In this document: positions 11,511 to 21,438 of the stretch, piece after piece
How the letters are laid out: every line of letters begins with the position of its first letter
How positions within the stretch are numbered: the first letter of the stretch is position 1
Origin: Cinchona pubescens
Lineage: Eukaryota; Streptophyta; Magnoliopsida; Gentianales; Rubiaceae
Length of the DNA stretch: 64,000 nt
Assembly (NCBI GenBank): GCA_025175665.1
Contig: JANKKI010000054.1
Location: 434,001 to 498,000, forward strand
Direction of reading: 5' to 3'
Notes under the pieces: model-generated
The model's input: the letters and a program-made list of their open reading frames with translations, nothing else
What the model was told of the DNA's origin: nothing
The model's database searches: none
Program-made: the position numbers and the translations under genes

Positions 11511-11781
11511 TGATGAAGTGCGAAATTTGTAGACTGGAGAAAGTAGAAAGCTAAGGGGAGAATTTAGAAATTTTATTATGAAGAGATTACAAGAAAAGCA
11601 ATAGTATGGATTTTGGCACCGGAACCCTTTATTTATAGATACACATGAGAGGAATTGGGCCACAATCTTACCAGCTAAACCTACGTGTAAATTACATATT
11701 TGCTCTTTATGAGGTTGTCACGTAAGCACTTCTAGAATAATCATTTGGAAGTGTGCCAAACTCAAATCCTGAGCACCATAA
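11511..11781 (-). repeat. 3' LTR of the Gypsy element
   Basis: It starts TGATGAAGTG and ends CACCATAA, where the partner LTR keeps CACCATCA. The purine tract on the minus strand just inside it (GTCGAGGGGACT, about 11787-11798) fits a polypurine tract, confirming that this is the 3' side of a minus-strand element. Confidence 0.85.
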
Positions 11782-12563
11782 ATAGTCCCCTCGACTTGGC
11801 GCCGAATCTTGGGGTCGAGGCCGAGCCGATGATAACCAACAGAAGTTCCCTGCAACTTTCCTTAGGTTATGATATTGAAGCTCGGTTCGCAAGGTATGAT
11901 CTGACGAACCGAAGAGCATATTCCCCTAGCCATAACATGTATGGACCCTGAGCTTTTCCAAACCACTCAATATGAAACGAAAACTTTTACTTTTCCCGTA
12001 AAGGCGAGTTTTCCTACGAAGCCTGCTGTTTTGCAATGATCTCTTACTCCTCCGTAATGCCTGTGGCTCACCGAGTTCTCATACACCATAATTATATTCT
12101 CTGTACTACGTCGTTAATACATTTACTATGTAGCGCTGTGTTTTTTCACCTGCTTTTATTATATCTTCTCAAAAGACATCCTCATTTTGAATTTTCAAAT
12201 CTCAAAGCGTTCTTTAACTTTTCGTTTCCCTCTAATTTTCTCTTAGAAAATTTAGATTTCTACTCCAATTAGGGCACAACTTTGGACTATTTATACACCC
12301 CCTTTCCCAAAAATCTCACCTTTTTATACTACTTTTACCTTTGCGAGAATTCTCATTTCCTCATCTCACACTGCTTCCCTTTTCCTCTCTGAGCGACTTA
12401 CTTCCTTGTGTCACCACACTGATCTTCTTCTCCTTCTCCTTCTTGCAAATCTTCCATTTCCCAGTTAGTCGTCCCCATCCGTTGCTATACCAGTCAGCAA
12501 AGCCCAAGTTTCTCAAGTTTCTTCAGGCTTTTCCCACATTTAACCAGGAGAAAGGTGGCCGGT

Positions 12564-15025
12564 ATGTTTACTTCTTCCATCTTCATAAGCACTTCTCAAC
12601 CCTCTTCCCCTATGAATGAGACTGAAAAATTGCTTAACCCTTTTGATGAAGCCCTCCTAGCTGCAGTCCCCTTGAATTTTCCTCCCGAACCTCTATATAA
12701 TGACTACCCCAATCTTCAAACCTTAAGTACCCGAACACCCTCGAACCCAAAGATATAAAAATTATTCAGGATAGTTATCGATTCCTTAAGAATATGCATA
12801 TCAAATTCCCTACATCTAAGGATTGAGGTCACTTGCCACCTTTTAGTTACTTAACTGTTTACCAAGAGCAACTCGAGGCAGGGCTGAGACTCCCTATAAC
12901 CCCCAACGCCATCCAGCTCATTGCTGGGTTCTCTTTCCTTTATAGAGTATACAACATTCCTCTTTTCTTAGACATATATAGGATGATGTTAAAGCTTTCC
13001 CCTATGAAGGGATTTTTTTTACGTTTCTTCCCAAGCTCCGGGCAAATAGCTCATCTCAGGGAATCCTTCATGATTCCATTCATGATTGGAAGAAGTCTTT
13101 TTTCAATGTCTGTTATTTAGACCCTCGGATGCCCCGAGGTCCCTAGAACCTCGTTAAGGAGAACCTAAAGGCAAAGAATGCCTCACCTCCGGACTCCGAT
13201 GACGCTAAGAGGCTCATTGAGTCCAACCTCAAAATAAGGTTCCACAACCAACCGACCATACTCTCTAATAATATCCTGGCTTGGGCTAGGCTATTTCCTT
13301 CTCATAATACTCTCAAGGATTACGATCCTCATAAAAGTAGTTGTAAATTTTTATTTATTTTTTATTTTTTGTTTTCGTCTATCTTTATCTTTCTTTCTTT
13401 TTTTTTTTATATGTTCGAACTGACAAACTTTTTCTTTTTGCAGAGTTTGGAGCTTTCTTAAGAAAGTTGGTTTCCACCACCCCTGCCACTGGTACGAGTT
13501 CCTCTAGCCAGCCTGTGCCGTCAACCACTAGCGAGTCTTCATTTGCAACAATAAACACTATCTCGGACAGAGTGGGTGTCACCTCGAGGATAATGTAGAT
13601 CTCACCTCGGAGGTAGAACCTATCTCGAGGAGCTCGGGTGACGATCGGACAGTCACCCTGGCCGTGCAACCAACTGCCCGACCTGAGTCTAAGGTAGTTC
13701 GGGCTAGCAAGAAGAGGAGTAGGAGGCAATCGAGGCTTCCTTTCTTCCTTAGGCACCCCGTCCTCAACACCGTCGCCATCAGGACCCACAGGCTCGGGTA
13801 CAATGGTGAGGACATCTAGGGAGACTTCCAAGAATCTCTCCTCTACAAATAGTACATCACTGCCTATGGTAAGGTTTGCTTCCCTTAAGTCTTTTATGCC
13901 TTCTTTTGTTATGCAACAGTAACCTCTGGCTAATCTTTTTCCTTTCTTAACTTTTCAGGAGGCCAAAAATATAACCCTAAGGAGGAGAGTAGGTCAGCTA
14001 TGTCAAAGGACCTCTCTTGGGCTCAAGCGTCAATTGACCTCTTTCCAGCCTCTTCCATCTCGGGGAGTACGAATTCTGACCCACTCCTCCGATCGATATA
14101 TAACGATCGATCACAATTCTCAAGGGGGGCTAGTGAGCAGGCAAAGTTCATCGCATTGCCTCGAGATGTGGCCTACGTGAAAAGACTCACTCCCCAACAG
14201 AGACTAGACAAGCTACATGTTAGCCTGATGAACGTAAGTATTTTTTGTTTCCCTTTTTATCCTTTTTTGAAAATTGTATGACTTAATTTCTGACAAGATC
14301 CTGAATTGTTTGCTTATTGCTCTTCAGGTCGTCACAATTTTGCCCACCATTGCTGAGTGAGAGACCTCCTACAATTCTACCTTGAACTCTATGAAATAGG
14401 AGGTAGCCCACGCTAAAGCCGAGGTGGGCCAAAAGGTGAAGGAGGCCATGAAAGCCAACAACCCGAAGTGCAACATAGAGGCCAACAAAAAGTATGATAA
14501 GTGGAGAGCTAAGCTAGAAGGGGTCAGAGAAAAGCTTCAAAAAGCTGAAATCGAGAAGATGACCTTGGAAATTGACATTAGTGATTGAGACAAGAAGATT
14601 GTTGATCAAGAGATATAAAGGATCTTTCAACTCCAAGAGAAAGCTGAAATGGCCGAGACAAAGTTTAGCTCTCGGGAGAATGAGCTTATGATCCGAGGTA
14701 GGAATGCGTTCATCATCTCCGAATAGGCGAATGCAATGCTAAAGGCATTCACCGAGAAGGTCTTCACCATGGGGTTCACCATGGCATGTGATCACTTGGT
14801 AAAGAACCCAGATCTATACAAGAGTCTTTCTTATAGTGCCTCAGTCAATGACGAGGTCTTCAACAATCTTTAGATGTGATTCAGGGTCCAAGTACTGATC
14901 TCGGGAGTTCTTGAAGCTACAATTTCGGAGAATGTCGAGCCCAGATCCTCTACTCCCGAGGCTGAGTCTAAACCTGTGAATCCAGCTACCACCTCGTCGG
15001 CTGGACCCTCTAATGTAGAATCTTA
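12564..15025 (+). pseudogene. Antisense extra ORF of the Tat element (Transposase_28-type 'putative gypsy type transposon' protein), decayed
   Basis: It lies opposite to gag-pol, between integrase and 3' LTR. It begins with ATG at 12564 after an upstream pyrimidine-rich leader. Recognisable pieces in order: NPFDEALLAAVPLNFPPEPL; at about 12836 LPPFSYLTVYQEQLEAGLRL, the conserved core of PF04195-like proteins; NILAWARLFPSHNTLKDYDP at about 13270; a Ser/Thr/Pro-rich linker; and a long Lys/Glu-rich coiled coil (14410-14720) with an acidic Pro-rich tail. Introns look possible around 13340-13440 and 13870-13960, where GT/AG sites and T-rich tracts occur. At least eight in-frame stops and several shifts break it. 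Its function is unknown in the literature I can recall. Such antisense ORFs are reported from several Tat elements. Confidence 0.75.
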
Positions 15026-15159
15026 GGCTATTTTGTAATCACGAATGATGTGATAGCTAAGGCCTCTTCAAATTAATAAAATTTCATGTTGTTTGCTCTT
15101 AAGTGCTTGTGTTCTTCTGCTTCTATCTCTTTTTCTTTCCTTTTTTCTTTCCTTAAGCC

Positions 15160-15348
15160 TGATTTGAACATGTCTAGTGACCTCAAGGGTTGGATCGGTT
15201 CATTTTTCTTAAAAGGGACTACTAAGTTTCAGCCTTCCAAACTTTATTTTTCTTTTTATTTTGAATCTAGTCCAGACCTTTTCAACACATCGACGGGTTA
15301 GAGCGATCCAATTTTCTTGAGGAAGACTACTAAGTCTCAGCCCTCCAA

Positions 15349-15387
<39 letters not shown>

Positions 15388-15835
15388 TTGTTTTAAATCT
15401 AGTCCGAATCTCTTTAGCACAAGAAATTTGGATAAGTTCGATTTTCTAAAGGGGAGACAACTAGGTCTCTGTCTCTGAAGGGGACATCTAGGTGTCTGCC
15501 CTCCTAACATTTTTATTGAACCTAATCCAAATCTCTTTAGCACATCAGCGAGTTAGAGCAGTTCGATTTTTCTTGAGAAGGGACTGCTAGGTTTCAACCT
15601 TTGAGGGGGGCCACTAGGTCTGCCCCTCTTAACCTTTTTCTCTTGAACTTGATCCAAATCTCTTTAGCATATCGGTGGGCCAGAACGGTCCAATTTTTCT
15701 TAAGTGGAGACCACTAGGTCTCTGCCCTCCTAACCTTTTCCTTGAACCTGGTCCAACCTCTTTAGCACATCGGCAAGTCAAAACGGTCCGATTTTTCATA
15801 AGGGGGGCCACTTGGTCTCACCTTTCTTGTATGCT
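15160..15835 (-). repeat. Degenerate tandem repeats in the 3' untranslated part of the Tat element
   Basis: Roughly six units of 105-130 bp share the order CTTTAGCACATCGG, a GTTAGA-CGGTCCGATTTTTCTT segment, GGGACCACTAGGTCTC and CCCTCCTAACCTTTT (plus-strand reading, consensus pieces). Units begin near 15165, 15278, 15400, 15530, 15650 and 15765. A (TA)n run of about 27 bases at 15354-15381 sits in the second. Short tandem arrays in this position are known in Tat elements and can seed satellite DNA. Confidence 0.75.
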
Positions 15836-16039
15836 GTATTTTCGCATGCACTTCTTCAACAATTACTTATTTTCATGAGAAAGGGATTTTATTACATTCC
15901 TTTGTAATATTTTTTCAATTTTACAATTTTTCACATTCTGGGAACAAAATCTCCTTTCATATCAACAAGCTTATAATAACCTGATCTATTGGCCTCTATC
16001 ACGTAATAAGGGCCCTCCCAATTCGGATCTAACTTTTAA

Positions 16040-17292
16040 TTTTTTTGTTCCTTCAACTCGACTAAGCTCAAGTCTCCAGGTGGCAAGTATTTATGTTTGA
16101 CTCTGGAGTTATAATGTCTGACCATAAATTGTTTATATTTGGCTTCTCGGAGAGATAGCGTCTAGCCTTCTTTCTTCTAGCAGATCCAAATTGGCTCTTA
16201 GGCCATCTTCATTTTGTTCCATGTCACATAGTGGTACTCGAGCTAACGATAATCCAATTTCAAATAACTGACAGTTTTGGAACCATAGACCAAACTAAAT
16301 GGATATGTCCATTGGCTGTTTAGGGAGTGGTTCTGCATGCCCATAGGACACTAGGCAGTTATTCTACCCATGTGCTCTTAACTCGTTTTAGCCGAGTCTT
16401 GAGCCCATCAGTAAGGTTCGCTTGCAGATTTCTGTTCGCCCATTTGCTTGCAGAGATGCCACCGAAGTGAATTATTGTTTTATGCCGATGTTAGAATAGA
16501 AGCTCTTAAAAGGCTCCCCTTCAAATTGTTTGTAATTATCGGATATGAGAACAGAAAGGATCCCGAACCAGTAAACAATATTCTTCCAAAAGAATTTCTT
16601 CATTGCCTTCCCAAAAATTGAGGCTAAAGGTTCAGTTTCGATCCATTTGGTGAAGTAGTCAATTGTTAACTATCAAAAATTCAACATTCCCTACTCCCTT
16701 CGATAGTGCCCCAAAACATCTATTCCTCATTGAGTAAACTAACGACTCTAAATAGGAACTATGTCCGAACCAAGTCTTTGGGGAATAGGTACATGTATTT
16801 GACATTGATGGCACTTCTGAACTAAATCACCTACATCTGAATGTAAAGTGGGCCAGTAATATCCTGCAAGTAGGACATTACGAGCCAAGCTCCTCGACCC
16901 AATGTGACTTCCGCATATATCCCCGTGGACCTCTCTTAGCACATAGTTAGTCTCGGAAGGCTCGAGTCATGTCAATAGTGGACATAAATAAACTTTTTTG
17001 TACAGGATTCCATCAATTAATGCATATTTTATATCTCTATACTTAAGCTTTCTGGCCTCAGCTAGATCTTCATGAAAGTTTATTACTGTTGAAGTAATTT
17101 ATTATAAGTTCCATCCATCCAAGATCTGTATGGATATCCATAATTTTATCCATAGGATCCACGGACCTGAAGTCTTGTACTTCCGAAACTAATATTTCCT
17201 TTGTAAGGTGTGAGTATATCGCCGAGGCCAGCTTTGACAATGCATCTTCATGAGTATTTTTTGCTTGGGAAACCTTGATAGTGTCTACTTTT
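16040..17292 (-). pseudogene. Gypsy integrase remnant and RNase H/integrase linker
   Basis: The minus-strand translation starts with the linker ENTHEDALSKLASAIYSHL, cut by the Copia insertion at 17293. Next comes the H2C2 zinc-binding domain (16748-16942: HGDICGSHIG, GYYWPTL, CHQC). The catalytic core follows with VLISDNYKQFEGEPFK and SLQANGRTEICKRTLL, the D and E regions of the D,D-35-E triad. Frames change several times and stops are present, for example after GIKQ. It extends downstream to a decayed C-terminal part near 16040. It cannot be translated as it stands. Confidence 0.75.
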
Positions 17293-18272
17293 TGTTGAAC
17301 CCCAGTTATGTTAATCATGTTTTGATGATGACCAAATCATACTAATGGTTTGATAAGAACTGTGCAGAAAAACAGGCATGCTCGGACGTAAATGATCGTC
17401 CGAACAAAACAAGAATGACAGAGCTTCGGACGATGGTAATCGTCCGACACAAAGAAATTGAAGCAAGCCTCGGACGAAGAACAACGTCCGACCATTTTCC
17501 AGAAGACTTCGCTTCGATCTGACTCTTGTTCACACTAGATCCTATAAGAGACAGAACAAAATACCCTCAGAGACACTTGACGCAGTGTCGGACGCACTCT
17601 TGCTACAAGAATGAAGGTCCAACGGCTAGTTTTCCAATAAACAGAAAATAGCCGTTGGGAAGTTGTTGGAAGCTGATATTTGGCAACTATAAATACCCCT
17701 TCAATATAGGTCTGATTGAAGAAAAAAGAGACTTCTACATTGATTACAAATCATTCTTGAGCTATTTGTGAGAAATAGTGGGTACAAGTGTTGTAATAGT
17801 GTAGGTAGTGAGAAAAGAGTTTAGAAGTGTAAGAGTTCTTCAAGTGTAAGAGTGGAGAAATAACAATTGTAACAAAGGGAGGTTGTGAGTGTAAAACTAT
17901 TGGCTCAACTAAAGGAAATTAGTGTGAGCAAGAGTGATCCTCATTTGTGTACAAGAGGTTATTGTCTCACCTACTTTGAAGAGACTTTTAGGGGCTGAAC
18001 TTCAAGTTGTGAACTTGGTAGTTGCCTTGTAAGAAGCTCTTTGTAGTTGCAAGCTCCAAACTTGAGAAGCTAGGGAGTTTGATTTGATTCTCTTAATTTC
18101 AATATTCTTATTTGTTCTTTAAGCTTAAATTGTTGAATATCTATTGTATTCTTTTGTGCTTAAGTTTTCATTTGGTGCACAAAGTTTGAATTTCTATTAA
18201 GCACATAAATAAGGATTGTTTTTTAGAGACAACCTAATTCACCCCCCTCTTAGGTTGCTTTTGGGGCCAACA
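17293..18272 (+). repeat. 5' LTR of the nested Copia element (980 bp)
   Basis: It contains the CGGACG/CGTCCG hairpin units in its first third, then TATAAATACCCC at about 17690 as a likely TATA box. Compared with the 3' LTR, the stretch 17525-17562 is replaced by sequence containing TATAAGAGACAG (17543-17554), which matches the Nextera mosaic end (see findings). Confidence 0.9.
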
Positions 18273-18274
18273 AT

Positions 18275-18286
18275 TGGTATCAGAGC
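18275..18286 (+). promoter_or_regulatory. Copia primer-binding site (tRNA-iMet)
   Basis: TGGTATCAGAGC lies two bases after the 5' LTR end, complementary to the 3' end of initiator tRNA-Met. It primes minus-strand DNA synthesis. Confidence 0.9.
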
Positions 18287-18329
18287 ATTGGTCTCTTTAT
18301 TTTGCTTAAATTACATTAGAGTAAAGATC

Positions 18330-19790
18330 ATGACAACCTATAATGCTTTGTTTTTAGAGGGGCATTCTATCACTAGACCTCCCATGTTTAATGGCATTAA
18401 TTTTGTTTTTTGGAGGGATAGAATGAAAATTTTTGTTCAATCTAATGATATTGATTTATGGTATATTATTTGTGAAGGTCCTTTAGAAGCTAATATTTTT
18501 GATGAAAATACTCATAGATTAAGGCCTAAGACTAGATATGAGTTAAATGCACAAGATAAGATAAATTTATCTTTAAATGCTAAAGCCATTAATATTTTGT
18601 ATAATGCTTTGGATGCAGATGAGTTTTCTAAAGTAAAAGGGTGCATATCGGCCAAGGAGATATAAAGACAATTTTATACCTGTCTCTTATACACAGTAGA
18701 TGTGTATAGAGCAAAAGAAGTCACTTCTTGTGGCTAAATATGAATCCTTCAAAATGGAACCTCATAGAACATTGACAAGATGTATTGTAGGTTTAATGAT
18801 ATGGCAAAGGATTTACAAGGTTTGGGTAAAGAATATTCCTTGGGTGAAAAGAATAGAAAAATTTTGAATGCTTTACCTAAGGAATGGGAATCTAAATCCA
18901 TTGCCATAGAAGAGTCTAAAAATTTAAATTCTATGCCTATTGATTCATTGATCAATTCTCTAACCTCATTTGAATTGAAGTTGAAATACAAGCTACAAGA
19001 TGAGGAGGCAAAGGGAAAAAGAAGCATGGCATTTAAATCATCACGATAATCACAAATAAGAGGAAGCCTCACTTCAACAACTTCTAATTAAAATCATTTG
19101 GGATGATTGCAATTCGGATGGAGAGGTTGAAGAAGAATATGAGGAGGCTCAAATGGCTTTTATGGCACTTGGCAATAATGAGGTAACCTCTAGTTGTGAT
19201 TCTTGTGATGATTCATGTTCAAAGATAATGATGATGATGATGTTGAATCATTTATATTCAACAGTATCATCATCATTATCAGATGTTTCTTATATGGTTA
19301 CAAGAGAGTTAAAGATTTGTCAAAAATTTCAAAGTTTGCATTAGTTTAGACAGGGCCAACTCAATAATTTCTTTATACATCTAGATGTAAAGGTTTGAAT
19401 CAAAGAAAATGATGTTTTGAAAGAAAAATTTGTTGGAAAAACCAAGATCATGGAAGAACAAGCTTCATTGAAGAAGAGATTAAATGATCTTGATGTTACT
19501 TTGAAAACAAAGAAAGAAAATGTTTTTGAAAAGAAAAGAACTAGAAATATGTTTTTGAACAAAAATTTTATCATCTTTAGAAAAAATGATTTGTGCTTTG
19601 TTAAATCTAAATCTTCTTTTTATGGCAATAAGAAAATATTATTTTAATTATTGTCATCAACATGGCCATATAATGAAAAATTGTTATGTTAAAAGAAATG
19701 AAAAATTAGGAATAAATTCTATTTGGGTGATTAAGCATGTTACTAATCCAATTTAGACCCAAGAAAGTTTGGGTACCAAAAATTGTTACT
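18330..19790 (+). pseudogene. Gag of the nested Copia element, interrupted
   Basis: The ATG at 18330 follows the primer-binding site. The first part (to 18665) shows the UBN2/DUF4219 gag pattern: PPMFNGINFVFWRDRMKIF, then DLWYIICEGP. It stops at AKEI followed by TAA, exactly where adapter-like sequence begins. Gag resumes at about 18712 (KKSLLVAKYESFKMEPH, then MAKDLQGLGKEYSLGEKNRK, LNALPKEWE, LINSLTSFELKL) after one shift. A zinc-knuckle relic is near 19648-19690 (CHQHGHIMKNC; the first Cys of C-x2-C-x4-H-x4-C reads Phe). The typical end IWVIKHVTNP...VWVPK follows at about 19717-19780. Several stops lie between 19260 and 19700. Confidence 0.8.
18680..18711. other. Nextera/Tn5 mosaic-end junction-like sequence (probable adapter residue)
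   Basis: CTGTCTCTTATACACA (18680-18695) matches the first 16 of the 19-base Tn5 mosaic end. After GT, AGATGTGTATA (18698-18708) matches the start of the reverse-complement end. Head-to-head mosaic ends are the mate-pair circularisation adapter. It sits inside gag where about 17 conserved residues are missing. Confidence 0.75.
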
Positions 19791-20415
19791 TAACTTTGCA
19801 TGTAGGTATGCTTGAAGAGCACTAAGGAATTCAAGATAGACTATCTTTGAAGGGTGTTCAAGGCATATGAGCTAAAAATTGAAATGGGTAACATCTAAAA
19901 TTTCATGTGCTTTCATTTATCAAGTTGAACTATGTTGTGTTTAAATTTATTTAGAATGCTAGGAAATTTGTGTTCCCATTTTTTTCCTATAATAAGTCAC
20001 AACTTGTAAAAGAAAGGGGGAGCATTCAAATTTTTTGAATTATTTTGCAAAAAATTGCATCACACTTGCTTCATTGTTTTGATGATGCTTTGTATAAGGA
20101 ATGAGCGAAAATGGTTTTGGTCCTTATTCTTTACATAAATTCTCTCATTTCTTATGGAACACATATTCTTGAAACGGAAGAATTATTTTGTATAACTTGA
20201 CTCATTCTCCATGTTCTCATTATATTCATCTTTCAAGGGAGAGAATAAACTTAGGGGGAGCTTTAACTGCATTATTCTTCTTATGTTTTGATAATGCCAA
20301 AGAGGGAGAAATAATGGACAAATTCTCTTGTGTAGTACTTCATATTTTATGGTTGTTTTTTGAATTGTCCAATTGATTTGTCCAATTGATTTGTCATCAT
20401 CAAAAAGGAGGAGAT

Positions 20416-21398
20416 TGTTGAACCCCAGTTATGCTAATCATGTTTTGATGATGACCAAATCATACTAATGGTTTGATAAGAAGTGTGCAGAAAAACAGGC
20501 ATGCTCGGACGTAAATGATCGTCCGAACAAAACAAGAATGACAGAGCTTCGGACGATGGTAATCGTCCGACACAAAGAAATTGAAGCAAGCCTCTAGACG
20601 AAGAACAACGTCCGACCATTTTCCAGAAGACTTCGCTTCGATCGGACGCATGTTCGGACACATCCTCGGACGTCCGAACGAATACCCTCAGAGAACGGAC
20701 GCAGTGTCGGACGCACTCTTGCTGCATCGGCCGTCCGAAATGTCCAACGGCTAGTTTTCCAATAAACAGAAAAATAGTATAGCCGTTGGGAAGTTGTTGG
20801 AAGCTGATAGTTGGCAACTATAAATACCCCTAGGTCTGATTGAAGAAAAAAGAGACTTCTACATTGATTACAAATCATTCTTGAGCTATTTGTGAGAAAT
20901 CTACAAGTGTTGTAATAGTGTAGGTAGTGAGAAAAGAGCTTAGAAGTGTAAGAGTTCTTCAAGTGTAAGAGTGGAGAAATAACAATTGTAACAAAGGGAG
21001 GTTGTGAGTGTAAAACTCTTGGCTCAACTAGAGGAAATTAGTGTGAGCAAGAGTGATCCTCATTTGTGTACAAGAGGTTATTGTCTCACCTACTTTGAAG
21101 AGACTTTTAGGGGCTGAACTTCAAGTTGTGAACTTGGTAGTTGCCTTGTAAGAAGCTCTTTGTAGTTGCAAGCTCCAAGCTTGAGAAGCTAGGGAGTTTG
21201 ATTTGATTCTCTTAATTTCAATATTCTTATTTGTTCTTTAAGCTTAAATTGTTGAATATCTATTTTATTCTTTTGTCCGATACAGCTTAAGTTTTCATTT
21301 GGTGCACAAAGTTTGAATTTCTATTAAGCACATAAAAAGGATTGTTTTTTAGAGACAACCTAATTCACCCCCCTCTTAGGTTGCTTTTGGGGCCAACA
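20416..21398 (+). repeat. 3' LTR of the nested Copia element (983 bp), with hairpin array
   Basis: It preserves the better copy of the GC-rich array: TCGGACG at 20505 and CGTCCGA at 20520, the same pair at 20549 and 20564, CGTCCGA at 20609, and more copies of both to about 20742. A likely TATA box (TATAAATACCCC) is near 20819. The shared part of the LTR leader runs to CCAACA. Confidence 0.9.
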
Positions 21399-21410
21399 CT
21401 TTTTAAAATT

Positions 21411-21427
21411 TACACACCTATCTGTGT
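21411..21427. other. Second mosaic-end-like sequence, just right of the nested element
   Basis: CTGTGTATAAGAGACAG ends at 21427-21428 and matches 16 bases of the reverse-complement Tn5 mosaic end. The preceding TTTACACACCTAT resembles the opposite half of a junction adapter with a few changes. It lies only 8 bases beyond the target duplication. Confidence 0.7.
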
Positions 21428-21438
21428 ATAAGAGACAG

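Larger units (their letters stand above)
17293..21398 (+). mobile_element. Nested, young, gag-only Copia element (SIRE-like), 4.1 kb
   Basis: LTRs 17293-18272 and 20416-21398 both begin TGTTGAACCCCAG and end GGGGCCAACA. They are almost identical outside the adapter-like patches. Exact CTTTT duplications flank the element (17288-17292, 21399-21403). TGGTATCAGAGC at 18275-18286 is the Copia primer-binding site, and AAAAAGGAGGAGAT just before 20416 is the polypurine tract. The interior of about 2.1 kb encodes only gag-like protein and then passes straight to 3' untranslated sequence. Protease, integrase, RT and RNase H are absent, so it must have been mobilised in trans. LTR and PPT style fit the SIRE/Maximus group. 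It split the host Gypsy element just upstream of integrase. Confidence 0.9.

Noticed and set aside
13385..13831. 148-codon minus-strand open frame
   Set aside because: It lies exactly opposite the S/T/P-rich linker of the antisense ORF of the Tat element and has no domain; it is a shadow of that frame.
18680..18711. A natural bacterial transposon (IS50/Tn5) end in a plant genome
   Set aside because: The match is to the engineered mosaic end rather than the natural outside or inside end, occurs head-to-head, and no transposase or bacterial DNA is nearby.
20505..20742. CRISPR-like spacing of CGGACG repeats
   Set aside because: The repeats are 7-base palindromic half-sites within a plant LTR, not 25-35-base repeats with unique spacers, and no cas genes are possible in this context.
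20434..20962. Overlapping minus-strand open frames of 122 and 127 codons in the Copia LTR
   Set aside because: They are created by the GC-rich hairpin array, lie inside an LTR and are interrupted in the partner LTR.
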